Shown here piece after piece: positions 38,585-49,211 of a stretch of DNA of 64,000 nucleotides. Source of the DNA: a virus. The stretch is from positions 1 to 64,000 of IMG/VR virus record IMGVR_UViG_3300024319_000005. One strand, given 5' to 3'. The position numbers were made by a program, and so were the translations under genes. Each line of letters starts with the position of its first letter. Positions within the stretch are counted from its first letter, which is position 1. The notes under the pieces were generated by a model. That model saw only the letters and a program-made list of their open reading frames with translations, had not been told where the DNA came from and searched no databases.

Positions 38585-41500
38585 TTAATAGTTGTTTTGT
38601 ACTAAATTAATCCATGCATAGGTAGTGGCTCCTGTTTGCATACACATGTCTGCATAACTATTGTTTCCACTTGTTCTATATCTTATTGTTCCTACTTTAC
38701 TTGCTGATGCTGTATCTGTGTCATTGGCAATTTGAACTCCCCCATCTACTTGTAATTTAGAAGAAGGATTTGCAGTTCCTATTCCTACGCTACTAGTTGT
38801 ACCGTCTATTCTTAACATTTCAGTACTGCCAATATTAAAAGTAATATCAGGCTCTACAAAACCATTAGCTTCAGTAGTAAAAACTGTTCCTCCAACGTTT
38901 GAAGATATTTCAACATAGTTATTATCATCTGTTCCTATAGTAGCTGAACCACCTGAAACTTGTAACTTTGAATCAGGACTCTCAGTCCCTATACCTAAAT
39001 TACCATTTGAATCAAATACTGCTATAGCAGTACCATTTTTGTGGTATCTTAAATCTCCTGCATTATTTGCATCTAATGTCCACTTACTAGTACCGTCTGC
39101 GCTCTCTATAGCTAACCCTTCTGCTATACCATCTACACTAGCTTTTACATGTAACTTAGAAGATGGGTTAGTAATACCAGATCCTATTTTTCCAGCAGCA
39201 GTAAAATTAGTAGATACAGCTCCTGACCCAGTAACATCTAAAGTTACAAGAGGATTAGTATTATTAATACCTACTTGACTACCTTTTATAGTCATTGTAG
39301 TATTTATAACTCCAGACTGTGCGGTATTAAAGTTTAATTGACCTCTTTCATTACCATCTGTGTATACACTTGTTACACTATTTATAGAAGAAAAAACTTC
39401 ACTGCTTGCTGCAGAATTTAAAGCTTTAAACTCTATTAAACCGCTTGTAGTATTATTGCCAGTTACTCCACTGTCTGCTATTGTTATTTTAGGGTCAGCG
39501 TTAGTTGTAACTAATAAATCTCCTGTAGTTGTTTCTCCTGTAATTTCAAAATCCCCATCTACTCCTAAATTGTTTATTACAGTTACATCACCATTAGTAT
39601 CTATTCTTAACAACTCATTACCGTGAGCATCAAGATTACCATCTTTTATAGATAGCCCACTAGCATCAGTTAATATTGTCCCTTGACCTCCTGATGTTGT
39701 ATCAAAAGAAAGTATAGGACTTTGCCCATTAAGTGTTAATGAAGCTCCATCTGCAATATTAGAAATAGCTACTGTAGGCTTTATAGTAGTAGATGCATTA
39801 TCTCCTACTGTTATTTCAGAGTTAGGGCTTGAAACTCCTACTCCTAAGTTTCCATCTGATGTTATACGTACACGCTCTGTAGGCGTGTCTGAGTCAGTTC
39901 CATTACCAAATACAAGGCTACCTGCTCCATCATTATATATTCTTGAATCTAAGCCACCTGCAGGTACAGATAAAATTAGTTCAGGAGTAGCTGATGTTAT
40001 TTTAACAGAACCCTGTACTAAAGCATCTCCTACTACTTCTAATTTTTCACTAGGTGTAGTTGTTCCTATACCTACATTAGAAGTAGAATCATCTACTACT
40101 AAACCTGAGCCATTAGATCCTCCTACAGTATAAAAATTAACTGCCCCATCAGCATCTCCATCAGCATATAAACCACCATAAAAAGTACCATTAGAAGATT
40201 TAAAACTATAAACTTTATTCCAATCTGCATTTGGACTTCCTGTAATAGTTACACGCCCTCCTCCAGTTACTGAAAATGATCCATTTTCATTATTTTCACC
40301 TATTTGTAAAGGGTATATTGGAATACTAGTACCTATTCCTAGATTACCTTCGTTATTTATTCTTACAACTTCTCTATTCTGTGGAGAAACATTTCCTGTA
40401 GTATAAAATGCTAGTGCGCCTTTTGAGCCAAAAGCATTGTCTGATACTGAAGCAATTCTTGCCATAATATCATTAGTACTTCCTGGTGCAGTAGAGTTAG
40501 CTTTAAAATCAAGTGAGCCTGTAATATCTCCTTCAGACATAGCAAATAATCCTCCAGTAGCTCCTCCTGTTATTGTTACAGTTGAAGTTGTACTGTCGTT
40601 TACTATTTCTAATTCTGTTAGTGGGGTAATAGTTCCTATGCCAACATACCCTTGACCATTAATAGACATTTTCTCAGTTCTATCTGCAGGTAAAAAAGTA
40701 TTATTATCTTGAGTAAAGAATCCTAGTCTAGGGTTTAAAGTAGCAGGGTCACTGTCAGTATTAATGTTTCTTATTTCTGAACCATACCACTCAACACCTG
40801 CACTATTTTTACTATTTAAAGTAATACCTACATACTCACCGTCAGCATCTGCTCCACTAGTAAAAGTTGCTATATTACCATTAGTTCCTGCGTTATCTAC
40901 AGATAACTTTGATGTAGGAGAAGAAGTACCTACTCCTAAGTCTCCTTCTATAATAGCTCCATTTGTAGGAGCTGCAATATTATTATATCCAGTACCTACT
41001 CTTAAGTTACCTTCTATGTCTAGTTTAGAAGTAGGACTTGAATCTCCTATTCCTATATTATTGTTATTTTCAGTTACAACGCTGTCTTCAATTGTGTTTG
41101 AATCAGCCCATTTAGTTAATTTACCTGCAGTACCAGTACCGTCTATTTTTTCATCTATTAAAATCTGTTGAGCATCTTGCTCATCCTTTAGTACTTTACC
41201 TTGACTAGCAGCTAAACTAATAGTGTTATCAGTTGAATCTAAACCATCATAAACATCTCTTTGTGCTATAGTAGTATCAACTGCATTACCATTATAAGTA
41301 GGTAAGCCATTTACATCTTCACCAAAGTTATCTAAAACTGATTTATTAGCATGGGTGTGTGTACCTAATCCTATATAAGAAGTTACAGTACCATCAGCTA
41401 ATAGTATTTCATCTACAGTTCCTCCATCTTTAATAAAGGCATTACTTTTTATATTGCCATCTACTTCTAAAGCTTCAGATGGACTTTGAGTTCCTACTCC

Positions 41501-42946
41501 TACATTACCTCCTAAAGGGTTTAATAGTAGTTCGTGGGAATTTGCATTAGTTACACTTTGAGATTGTAGCCAAGCTTTGTTAGAATTAAGTACTCCTACT
41601 TGTAATCCATAATAAGCAGGATCAGTATCTGAATTACTTATAAATACACTACCTGTAGCAGCACCTAATGTAGGTATATCAGATGCATTACTTGATTCAA
41701 CGTGTAGTTTTGTTTTTGGGTCTGTTAGTCCAACTCCTACTTTACCATCAAATGTAAGAGCTAAAGTATCATTAGTAGCTCCTGTTCTAAATTCTAATCC
41801 ACCTATTGTGGAGTTATTAGCAATAGTACTTACTCCTGGTCTACTAAAATACATATTAGCACCAGTGTTTTCTATACTTACATTACCTAAAGAGCCATTA
41901 ACCTGAAAATCCCCAGCTACATTTAAAGTTGTAGAAGGGGTAGTTGTATTAATACCAACATTACCAGTATTTGCTTGTACAGTAATCTTAGCATCTGTTA
42001 AATCAGCGTCTGTGTTATCTAAGTCAGAGTTATTGAGTATGTGTACATCACCAGTACCAAAGTTTCCTTTTGTGTCTAGTACTATACCTCCTTTTACTGC
42101 TCCATTTTGATCAATAAATCCAGTTAATCCTACTCCTGTAAACTCATTAGTGTCATTGTTTTGCCCTGCCACTATAGCAAAAGAATCTGTAGTAGTGTTA
42201 TTATAAACTGTAGCTCTGTATCCAGGAGTGTCAGTACCAACTCCTAAGTAACCTGCTACATATGCATCCCCATCTAACTCAGTGTCTCCGCTAACTACTG
42301 CATCTCCTGATACTAGTAAGTCGTTAGTTACATCTAAACTATCTATATTTGCATGTCCAGTTACAGTTAACTCTTGAGAAATTACTTCTCCAGTTACATT
42401 TACATTTCCACCAACAAATAAGTCATTAGAGATTTTAGCATCGCCACCTACATCTAATTTTTTTGTAGGAGTTGTTACGTTTATACCTACGTTTCCGTTA
42501 GCGTAGTTTACAGCTATACTTGAAGGGGTAGCAGTAGATCCATCAGGGTTTTGCCATATACTACTATCAGAACTTTTTCTAATTAATGTAATATCATTGT
42601 TTGTTAACTCCCAGACAAAATCAGGAGTATTGCTATCTCCTAAAAATAAAAGGGCATTTACTTTTTGAGGCTCAGTTAAGTTAGCGTTAATCCAAGTTTC
42701 TACTTCTAGAATTTGTGGATCATTTGTTACAGCAAAGGCTGATAAAGGTATTTCAATTTTTTCTACAGCATAGTCATTAGCAGTACCATAACCTAAAAAC
42801 TCCATTGCTTTATCTACTAAACCAATGAAACTTTGATTATAATTTGCTAAACCTCCTGTTGTTTCCTTAGACCCTCTAATATCTTTTCTTCCAAAGATTG
42901 TATTTTGAGACTTAAAGACTTTTATGAAAACCTTTTTAATATCCAT
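38585..42946 (-). CDS. Giant tail fibre 1 (GIGTTSP repeats)
   Basis: This is a 1453-residue protein. The N-terminal 110 residues (MDIKKVFIKVFKSQNTIFGR and onward, then ETWINANLTEPQKVNALLFL) probably anchor it to the virion. About fifteen copies of the xVGIGTTxPSxKLEVxG motif follow at irregular spacing, separated by beta-rich segments. The C-terminus is VGTIRYRTSGNNSYADMCMQ, a tip sequence often met in such fibres. A terminator in the 105-bp spacer before it (43000-43035) means the fibre genes probably form their own transcription unit. The repeat content it shares with the adjacent fibre gene points to duplication or recombination. Confidence 0.8.
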   Translation of the reverse strand: MDIKKVFIKVFKSQNTIFGRKDIRGSKETTGGLANYNQSFIGLVDKAMEFLGYGTANDYAVEKIEIPLSAFAVTNDPQILEVETWINANLTEPQKVNALLFLGDSNTPDFVWELTNNDITLIRKSSDSSIWQNPDGSTATPSSIAVNYANGNVGINVTTPTKKLDVGGDAKISNDLFVGGNVNVTGEVISQELTVTGHANIDSLDVTNDLLVSGDAVVSGDTELDGDAYVAGYLGVGTDTPGYRATVYNNTTTDSFAIVAGQNNDTNEFTGVGLTGFIDQNGAVKGGIVLDTKGNFGTGDVHILNNSDLDNTDADLTDAKITVQANTGNVGINTTTPSTTLNVAGDFQVNGSLGNVSIENTGANMYFSRPGVSTIANNSTIGGLEFRTGATNDTLALTFDGKVGVGLTDPKTKLHVESSNASDIPTLGAATGSVFISNSDTDPAYYGLQVGVLNSNKAWLQSQSVTNANSHELLLNPLGGNVGVGTQSPSEALEVDGNIKSNAFIKDGGTVDEILLADGTVTSYIGLGTHTHANKSVLDNFGEDVNGLPTYNGNAVDTTIAQRDVYDGLDSTDNTISLAASQGKVLKDEQDAQQILIDEKIDGTGTAGKLTKWADSNTIEDSVVTENNNNIGIGDSSPTSKLDIEGNLRVGTGYNNIAAPTNGAIIEGDLGVGTSSPTSKLSVDNAGTNGNIATFTSGADADGEYVGITLNSKNSAGVEWYGSEIRNINTDSDPATLNPRLGFFTQDNNTFLPADRTEKMSINGQGYVGIGTITPLTELEIVNDSTTSTVTITGGATGGLFAMSEGDITGSLDFKANSTAPGSTNDIMARIASVSDNAFGSKGALAFYTTGNVSPQNREVVRINNEGNLGIGTSIPIYPLQIGENNENGSFSVTGGGRVTITGSPNADWNKVYSFKSSNGTFYGGLYADGDADGAVNFYTVGGSNGSGLVVDDSTSNVGIGTTTPSEKLEVVGDALVQGSVKITSATPELILSVPAGGLDSRIYNDGAGSLVFGNGTDSDTPTERVRITSDGNLGVGVSSPNSEITVGDNASTTIKPTVAISNIADGASLTLNGQSPILSFDTTSGGQGTILTDASGLSIKDGNLDAHGNELLRIDTNGDVTVINNLGVDGDFEITGETTTGDLLVTTNADPKITIADSGVTGNNTTSGLIEFKALNSAASSEVFSSINSVTSVYTDGNERGQLNFNTAQSGVINTTMTIKGSQVGINNTNPLVTLDVTGSGAVSTNFTAAGKIGSGITNPSSKLHVKASVDGIAEGLAIESADGTSKWTLDANNAGDLRYHKNGTAIAVFDSNGNLGIGTESPDSKLQVSGGSATIGTDDNNYVEISSNVGGTVFTTEANGFVEPDITFNIGSTEMLRIDGTTSSVGIGTANPSSKLQVDGGVQIANDTDTASASKVGTIRYRTSGNNSYADMCMQTGATTYAWINLVQNNY

Positions 42947-42999
42947 TCAGATAAACGTTTAAATCTAAGAAAAAATATATTGTAACTTTACATTAAAAA

Positions 43000-43035
43000 A
43001 ATGCAAGCATATCCGATTAAAGATACACTTGCATT
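43000..43035 (-). terminator. Intrinsic terminator at the end of the head operon
   Basis: AATGCAAG (43000-43007) and CTTGCATT (43028-43035) form a perfect 8-bp stem with a 20-nt loop. On the minus strand the stem is followed by TTTTTT (42995-43000 region). It is 17 nt after the stop at 43052 and separates head genes from fibre genes. Confidence 0.8.
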
Positions 43036-43051
43036 AATTATTTTATAAAGT

Positions 43052-44500
43052 CTAGAGTGCTCCTGTTACGACAGCATCTGTACTTGCAACCCAAACTCCA
43101 AGAACTGCATCAAAGTCAGTTTTGAAAGGTGTGTTTAAAGTAGCTCCATCTGCACTTACAGATATAACTGGGAAAAGATCAGCATTATCAGCAGTATATG
43201 CTGTTAGTACTGCGTCTACATCAGCAGTTGCATCCATAGCTGCAGGCATTAACATAACTAGTTGCTTAGGAGAAACTTCTTTTCTAGTAAGAGTTTCTTC
43301 AAAATCAACATAATCAAGAATAGCTGAAGTATATGGTGTGTTTTCAGCTACATAGTTGTAACCTTCAACAACATTAAATGAAGGATAATCTGTTGCTACA
43401 AAAAGATTGTGTACATTTCTTTGTGCACTTCTTCTGTTAGCCATATCCCAATTCATGTTTACAGCTTCTTCGTTACCAGCTTTAGTTGAACTAAATCCTT
43501 CTGATACTCTGAAACCGTCAGTTAAGTTTACAGTAATGTCAACTGTAGTCTTAGGGTTAGTATTTACTCCTAAAGGAATAGAATCTCTTTCTCCTAATAC
43601 AATAAAAGCATCAACCTTAGCTGCAGCACCTGCAGTAGTAAGATCAATTACTTCAACAGTAGTAGCAATATCAATTGCTTCTGTAGCCTTACCTGCTGCT
43701 ACGTCTTCAGCTTGAAGCTTAAGAAGTTTAGCAAGACCTGCAACCATTTCTGGTGTTATTGTTACTGAAGATGTAATACCTTTATAATCCATAAATGGAA
43801 CAGAATCTCCTGCTGCAATACTACCAATTGCTACTCCACCTGAAACTGTACCTGCAATATTTACTGCTAAAGCTACAAAAGGCTTCTTTCCTTTCATGTC
43901 TCCGTTCTCTCCTGAAAAAGTAAAAGAGCTACGGTTTAATTTATAAAGCATGTTTTGGATAACGTAATCCTTAGCATTAACTGTACCTAAAGCTGTAAAG
44001 TCAGGAGCAAGAATTTTACTTGTTACTGAGTTAGAGTTAAATCCGTGAGTCTTCTCTATCTGAGCAGAATCCATCTCAACTATAATACCGTATTCAGTAC
44101 TATCAACAGGAGCTGGAAAATCAGAACAAGAAACTGCAGAATAAACTGCTGTTCTAGGTTTAGTAATAGTTAATGATCGTACATTATCTTTCTGAATATC
44201 ATCAGAAGATACATATACTGGATCTGCTACTTTCCAAGGATCTGCAAGAGCTAAGTTTGAGCTTGCAGGAGTTCCTTGCATTACTCTAATTGCTCTTACG
44301 TTACTTGCTACCTCACCACCAGCTAGAAAATTGTTAGCTGCTACTGTCCCATAAAAATCTGCGGAAGCAACTCCGAACTGACCGTCAGCCAAGTTTACAT
44401 TGCTTGCACCTAGTACTGCTTGATTTTTAGAAAAAGCTTGAGGTTTAGATACTAGAATTTCTTCTATATCACGCTTGTTACTTCTTTTAAATTGTGTCAT
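43052..44500 (-). CDS. Structural protein, unassigned (head or tail)
   Basis: This 482-residue protein has an Ala/Val/Thr-rich, weakly acidic composition typical of abundant virion proteins, with no signal peptide or membrane helix. The N-terminus is basic (TQFKRSNKRDIEEILVSKPQ). The middle has NIAGTVSGGVAIGSIAAGD and the C-terminus alternates short helices and strands. It is the last gene of the head unit, followed by a terminator. It could be a head-decoration, vertex or tail-platform protein. Mass spectrometry of virions would decide. Confidence 0.55.
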   Translation of the reverse strand: MTQFKRSNKRDIEEILVSKPQAFSKNQAVLGASNVNLADGQFGVASADFYGTVAANNFLAGGEVASNVRAIRVMQGTPASSNLALADPWKVADPVYVSSDDIQKDNVRSLTITKPRTAVYSAVSCSDFPAPVDSTEYGIIVEMDSAQIEKTHGFNSNSVTSKILAPDFTALGTVNAKDYVIQNMLYKLNRSSFTFSGENGDMKGKKPFVALAVNIAGTVSGGVAIGSIAAGDSVPFMDYKGITSSVTITPEMVAGLAKLLKLQAEDVAAGKATEAIDIATTVEVIDLTTAGAAAKVDAFIVLGERDSIPLGVNTNPKTTVDITVNLTDGFRVSEGFSSTKAGNEEAVNMNWDMANRRSAQRNVHNLFVATDYPSFNVVEGYNYVAENTPYTSAILDYVDFEETLTRKEVSPKQLVMLMPAAMDATADVDAVLTAYTADNADLFPVISVSADGATLNTPFKTDFDAVLGVWVASTDAVVTGAL

Positions 44501-44521
44501 TTTAAAAATATTAATTTGAAA

Positions 44522-45268
44522 TTATAAATTAGAAACTATTTGATTTTGAGCTACTTGATAATCTGTAGTCTGCATAGCTTCCCATTCTCGAACAACAAAG
44601 TTAACTAGAACATCAATGAATGTTTCATCTATTTCTGGGTTAACAGCGTTGTCTGTTAAAGAATAACCATCTAAGCCTTTACTAGATTCTATACTATTAT
44701 AGCCTCCTATAAATGCTCTTCTTGGTTGTTTAATATACTCAACATCAACTGTTGAGATTGTAAATTTGTTATTTGTATATAAATATATAGAAGAGCCTAA
44801 GCCTGTACTAGCCCTTGCAATAGTAAATGGAATTCTTTTCCACTTTCTAGAAGGCTTAGAAAATGCGTCTCCTAAAATAGTATTTAGTTGTGTGTGCTTA
44901 TCTAAATTTAAGTTAATAGGTCCACAGTCAGTATTAATACTAACTCTAACTAAATGCCTGTACTTGTGCTCTAAAAAAGTAAATGGTATTTCAAATACAC
45001 CATCTTTGTGAGCTAATGGAGTCAAAGGTGCTTGCTCTGGTTGCTTTACTAAAAGATTAGATATCATATCTATTCTCATTTGTGTAGCTTCAAAGCCCAT
45101 ACCTTGAGTAAGTGCAGTACCTGCAAAAGCAGCATCTACGTAGTTGTCTTGACTAATGTTAATCAATTCATCTATTATAGCAGGAGGTAAATCATATCTA
45201 GAATTAGAATCTAATTTTTCTACCTTTGCTTTTACTAATACGTGTACTCTTTCAATTAATGCATCCAT
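44522..45268 (-). CDS. Putative head-tail connector protein
   Basis: This 248-residue protein starts with a helical region (MDALIERVHVLVKAKVEKLD, then LPPAIIDELINISQDNYVDA). A beta-rich middle and a helical C-terminus (FVVREWEAMQTTDYQVAQNQ) follow. This helix-beta-helix order and the position shortly after MCP fit a connector or ring-type protein. It begins 1 nt after the previous stop. No motif proves the role. Confidence 0.55.
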   Translation of the reverse strand: MDALIERVHVLVKAKVEKLDSNSRYDLPPAIIDELINISQDNYVDAAFAGTALTQGMGFEATQMRIDMISNLLVKQPEQAPLTPLAHKDGVFEIPFTFLEHKYRHLVRVSINTDCGPINLNLDKHTQLNTILGDAFSKPSRKWKRIPFTIARASTGLGSSIYLYTNNKFTISTVDVEYIKQPRRAFIGGYNSIESSKGLDGYSLTDNAVNPEIDETFIDVLVNFVVREWEAMQTTDYQVAQNQIVSNL

Positions 45269-45269
45269 A

Positions 45270-46400
45270 TTATTCTACCCAAATGTTTTTAGATTTCACT
45301 TCGTCAAATAAAATTTTATACCAGTTTTGTGATTCACTCTTTTCTGAGTAGTTTTCATATTCTGATAACATAAAGTTTTTAAATGTTAAAGATGAAGTAA
45401 ATTCTCCAACATTAGGATCTTGTATTTGTGAATGCCAAGTATATCTACCGTCTCTTGCAGTAATAACATTACCGTTAAGAGCTTGCTGTATCAAGTACTC
45501 AATATCTATTTTATAAGATTCTTCAGCAACTGACATTCTTTCTACTAAACTAGTCAACCTTTCGCTGTTAGCAAGTTGATGTCTGTTAGAGCTAGAAATA
45601 TACTCAAGTAAAACTTCTTTTACTTTATCATCTGTAGCTTTACCTTTTAGTATATTGTTTCCAACATTATCTTTAAGAATAATAGCTGCTTTGTATCTAT
45701 CATAAGCTTCAAACTTACGCTTTAGAGTTTCATAGTTATATGCTGCTTCAGTTATAACTTCTCTCCTCTTAATCTTTCTTTCTTGTGCCTCATTTTCTTC
45801 TGAGATAAAAAATCTGTGACTAACAGGATTAATGTCATCTATTGACTCTGCAATTCTATTGTGATTTTTTATAAGTTGCATTGACAACCTCCCTCGTGGG
45901 GTATCACTAGAAAATCTATTTGTTCTAGGATATAATACTAACTTAAAGTTCTGTAAGTATGTTGGAACTTCTGCATCTAAATGCGTTCCTTTTCCAGCAC
46001 TTAATAAGGTAGAACCTTTCATTTCTGAAGTATAAAAATCTGGATCTACTCCATCTCTTACTTCGTATTCTCTTTGTTTAGAAATTTTATCTTCTCCTAC
46101 TAATGAGTCTAATAAAGAATCCCATAGTTTAGATAGACCAAATTCTACTTGCAACTCTGTTGCTTTTTTACCTTTAAAAGGATTTTCAACTAATTCATCT
46201 AGCCCAGTGATTAATCTACGTTTAGCGTAATCTGCTTTGAACTTATAAATATCGTGAACTTTTGAACCTCTTGATTGATTTAGTGGAGAACTATTTACTT
46301 CTTCACCTGTAACAGGATCAAATGTTTTATACTGTCTTGTGTGTCTTCCTTGTACACTTGTTCCTTGTACAGGGTTAACGAATAATACATGATTTTTCAT
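45270..46400 (-). CDS. Head-associated structural protein, unknown
   Basis: This 376-residue Lys/Glu-rich, largely helical protein follows the MCP gene and precedes the connector candidate. The N-terminus (NHVLFVNPVQGTSVQGRHTR) is extended and basic. The central region has long helices (EAQERKIKRREVITEAAYNY). It may be a head-completion or minor capsid protein. A terminator lies between it and MCP, so it is probably expressed below MCP level. Confidence 0.55.
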   Translation of the reverse strand: MKNHVLFVNPVQGTSVQGRHTRQYKTFDPVTGEEVNSSPLNQSRGSKVHDIYKFKADYAKRRLITGLDELVENPFKGKKATELQVEFGLSKLWDSLLDSLVGEDKISKQREYEVRDGVDPDFYTSEMKGSTLLSAGKGTHLDAEVPTYLQNFKLVLYPRTNRFSSDTPRGRLSMQLIKNHNRIAESIDDINPVSHRFFISEENEAQERKIKRREVITEAAYNYETLKRKFEAYDRYKAAIILKDNVGNNILKGKATDDKVKEVLLEYISSSNRHQLANSERLTSLVERMSVAEESYKIDIEYLIQQALNGNVITARDGRYTWHSQIQDPNVGEFTSSLTFKNFMLSEYENYSEKSESQNWYKILFDEVKSKNIWVE

Positions 46401-46438
46401 ATCATTTTAACTTTTTCGTGGTTAAATTAAAAAAAATA

Positions 46439-46468
46439 GGTTCCTTTTTAATGTTGTCACCTACAACC
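46439..46468 (-). terminator. Terminator-like hairpin after MCP
   Basis: On the minus strand GGTTGT...ACAACC-type pairing forms a compound stem (GTTGT with ACAAC, and GGTT with AACC), followed by TATTTTTTTT (46430-46437). It lies about 50 nt after the MCP stop and probably causes partial termination, limiting expression of later head genes. Confidence 0.55.
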
Positions 46469-46516
46469 AATCTCCAGTTTGATCATCTATATATAATCAA
46501 AAACAGATAGCGAATT

Positions 46517-48145
46517 TTAATATGCTAGTGTAGGATCGAATTCTACTCTACCAATTCTTTCTGTATCCCATACACAAAGTCCACCAGACATTTCTCTGTA
46601 CATACCCATTTTTTTGTTGTTTGAGTAAGCATTTGAACCGTCAGTAATAGCACCTGTTACAGGGTCATATATGTTAGAAACAGTGTAGTATGATTCTACT
46701 CCACCTTCTTGAACACATGTAATGTTTGCATTGTTTGCTGCTGCAGCTTTTTGATCAGTTGCACCAAAATCAAAGATATCATAAGCGTATGACTCTAAAG
46801 TTCTATCAACTCCTGGAGCCATTTCTGGGAATAAGTTTCTGTCATCTTTGATTGGGTCATGTTGTACTTGAATTACTAGACCATTTGTTAGTCTAATAGA
46901 AGTAAACTGTGATCCGTACTCTAATGCGTTCTGGTGAAATCTTGAATCAACATTACGGATAAATTTATCATCAACAGTAACGTATTGGAATTGAGAAGCT
47001 TCCTTAGCAATTAGTCTGTGGAAGAAATCAACACCTGCTTCACCTGTAGAAAGAATAATCAATCTATCAGAGAAATCACGTCTTGTGATAAATACAGACA
47101 TTAAGTATTCAGAAAGATCTGAAAGAGTTAATGAACCGTTGTGTGAGTAGAAGTTACCATCTTTCACTAACTGTCTCCATCCTGGAGGAGTTTTGATTGG
47201 TCTTCCTGAATCATGATCTTGAGAAAACTGTAAACGACCCCATTCCATGCTGAATTCTAAATCTCTGTGGATTCTTTCTTCAAGGATTCCTTCCATCTTA
47301 GTAATATATGTTCCAGCCATTACTTTCGTAGACTGTCCACCTTTACCTGTGTTTCCTAGATTCTTTAGTTCAGAGTAATACATGTACCCAACTCCTAGAG
47401 CTTCTCCAGTGTGAGTACCTGTTCCGTCTGAATAAGACATACCTGCAGAAGAACCTCCATCTCTACATCCCATTTCTAGTCTGATAAATTTGTCAGTTAC
47501 CTCTACCTTTCTTGCAAATGCTCCTGTCACAGATGACAATTCAAACATTTGGTTAAAGATAGGTGCAGAATATTTTGTGTTAAGCTCTGTTGCTACTTGT
47601 GTAGTTGCATCAATAACTTTTCTACCTGGCATAATGTACTTAATGTCTACCCAAGAATTTGGATCTCCATCTTGTAACTCAACTACGTAGTGGTAGTTAT
47701 TATCAGATACTCTTTTACCGTGTCCTACTATCTTTAGCATAGGAGCATCAGCACTTTCTGTTTTAAGAACAGTTGGCTCATGTACGTTCGGTGTATCAAG
47801 ACCGATCATAAATGACATTCCTCCTCTTCCTGGCTTACTATCAAGAGGTACTAATACGTCTGTGATAGTAAATGAAGTCTCAGTTTCACTAATTAAAGCC
47901 CACTTATAATCATCAACCCCTGGTCGGAGTGTATGAACATTATTATTTCCTTTAGTCATATAAAGGAATTTTTTGTTTAATAGGTGTGTTCCTGGCTTAG
48001 ATGAAAAAAGTTGCGCTCCTCTAACACCGAAGTTATGAGGTCCGTACTTTTTAAACATCTGCGCGTGTGAAAACGAGTCTTGAAATGAACCTCCTAGAGT
48101 TTCTCTTCTTGTAAACTCTAATGCAGTTTTTCTAAATGTACTCAT
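46517..48145 (-). CDS. Major capsid protein
   Basis: This 542-residue protein follows directly after the scaffold gene (13-nt gap) and is bracketed by a promoter before the scaffold and a terminator after it, as expected for the most expressed head gene. It has an N-arm (TFRKTALEFTRRETLGGSFQ), a long helix with charged face, and segments such as ILSTGEAGVDFFHRLIAKEA and DRTLESYAYDIFDFG that fit HK97-fold P- and A-domains. G+C is slightly higher and codon use is smoother than in neighbours, consistent with high expression. The call rests on order, size and composition. Confidence 0.8.
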   Translation of the reverse strand: MSTFRKTALEFTRRETLGGSFQDSFSHAQMFKKYGPHNFGVRGAQLFSSKPGTHLLNKKFLYMTKGNNNVHTLRPGVDDYKWALISETETSFTITDVLVPLDSKPGRGGMSFMIGLDTPNVHEPTVLKTESADAPMLKIVGHGKRVSDNNYHYVVELQDGDPNSWVDIKYIMPGRKVIDATTQVATELNTKYSAPIFNQMFELSSVTGAFARKVEVTDKFIRLEMGCRDGGSSAGMSYSDGTGTHTGEALGVGYMYYSELKNLGNTGKGGQSTKVMAGTYITKMEGILEERIHRDLEFSMEWGRLQFSQDHDSGRPIKTPPGWRQLVKDGNFYSHNGSLTLSDLSEYLMSVFITRRDFSDRLIILSTGEAGVDFFHRLIAKEASQFQYVTVDDKFIRNVDSRFHQNALEYGSQFTSIRLTNGLVIQVQHDPIKDDRNLFPEMAPGVDRTLESYAYDIFDFGATDQKAAAANNANITCVQEGGVESYYTVSNIYDPVTGAITDGSNAYSNNKKMGMYREMSGGLCVWDTERIGRVEFDPTLAY

Positions 48146-48158
48146 TATAATTATTTAT

Positions 48159-49190
48159 TTAAGGATTAACAAATTGAACATCATCCATTAGGTTTTTGTT
48201 ACGCTTAGTTCCAGAGCTTTTTCGTGACGAGGAGCTGTAATTCTGTCTAATAGAATTGTCTTTTAATTTTTCTACCTGTTTAGAGGCTGCAACTTTTGCA
48301 AACTCTGTAAGGTCAAATGTTTTAGTTTTAGCATCATAGTACTGACTTAATGTAATTAACTGTACTAATGATTCAGGATTAGTAAATGCTTCTGTAAATC
48401 TTTCTACATATGCATTACTTCTATAGTTAGCTTTAATAGCCTCCTTTGTTCTTTTAGGAAATTTATTATTATCTATAGTATCATATAGACTAGTAGTAAA
48501 TTCTCGTTGAGCTTCCTGTTGCTCCATCTCTTGTAACCTTTGTTGTTCCAAGATTTCATCAGGTGTAGTCTGAGATGCTTTTTGGTATTTAGAAGCTAGT
48601 TCTTTTAATGCCTTACCTTCTTCATCTCTTGATTCTAATAGGTCAATGTTAGACTCTATTAGATCATCATCAAGCCCTTGAGCTTTTAGATGGTTACTTA
48701 CTATTTCTCTTGCACCTTCTAAAGAGTCAACTGATACTGGTTGGTTATATAAGTTTAAAAATCCAACTACATCTTGATCAGTAAGTTCGTGACCTTTATT
48801 CATAATATACTCCATTATCTGTTTACCTTTTTCATTGGTATTAGATAGTAAGTTATCTTTTACACTTTCAGGAATCTCTTCAAAAATTTCATCAAGTTTT
48901 TCAAATGTACCATCAAAGTCATCTCTGTCTGTAATATAACCTTTGTCAAGTAAAGTTTTATAAGTACCTACTGCGGTAGGATCTTCTTCTACTTGTTCAG
49001 GAGCATCGTTAACATCAACTTCTTCTTCTTCTTGTACATTTTCTCCAGCAGGATCATACGTTGATTCTTGTACTGGGGTGGAATCCTCTCCTTCTGTTTC
49101 TACTTTATAGAAATCTGGATCAGATATAATTTCGACATTTTCATTGTCAAGTAGGTCATCCATAGCAGGGACCTCAAACGTTTTAGCCAT
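48159..49190 (-). CDS. Scaffolding protein
   Basis: This 343-residue, very acidic protein lies directly before MCP. Residues 1-80 are almost all Asp/Glu/Val/Pro (VQEEEEVDVNDAPEQVEED). The middle is helical, with a coiled-coil Gln/Glu segment near 215-235 (EQQRLQEMEQQEAQREF). The C-terminus is basic (SSSSRKSSGTKRNKN), as in scaffolds that dock to capsid protein by a positive tail. Its transcription probably starts at the promoter at 49212-49243. Confidence 0.75.
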   Translation of the reverse strand: MAKTFEVPAMDDLLDNENVEIISDPDFYKVETEGEDSTPVQESTYDPAGENVQEEEEVDVNDAPEQVEEDPTAVGTYKTLLDKGYITDRDDFDGTFEKLDEIFEEIPESVKDNLLSNTNEKGKQIMEYIMNKGHELTDQDVVGFLNLYNQPVSVDSLEGAREIVSNHLKAQGLDDDLIESNIDLLESRDEEGKALKELASKYQKASQTTPDEILEQQRLQEMEQQEAQREFTTSLYDTIDNNKFPKRTKEAIKANYRSNAYVERFTEAFTNPESLVQLITLSQYYDAKTKTFDLTEFAKVAASKQVEKLKDNSIRQNYSSSSRKSSGTKRNKNLMDDVQFVNP

Positions 49191-49211
49191 AATTTTTCTT
49201 TTTATGTTCTA

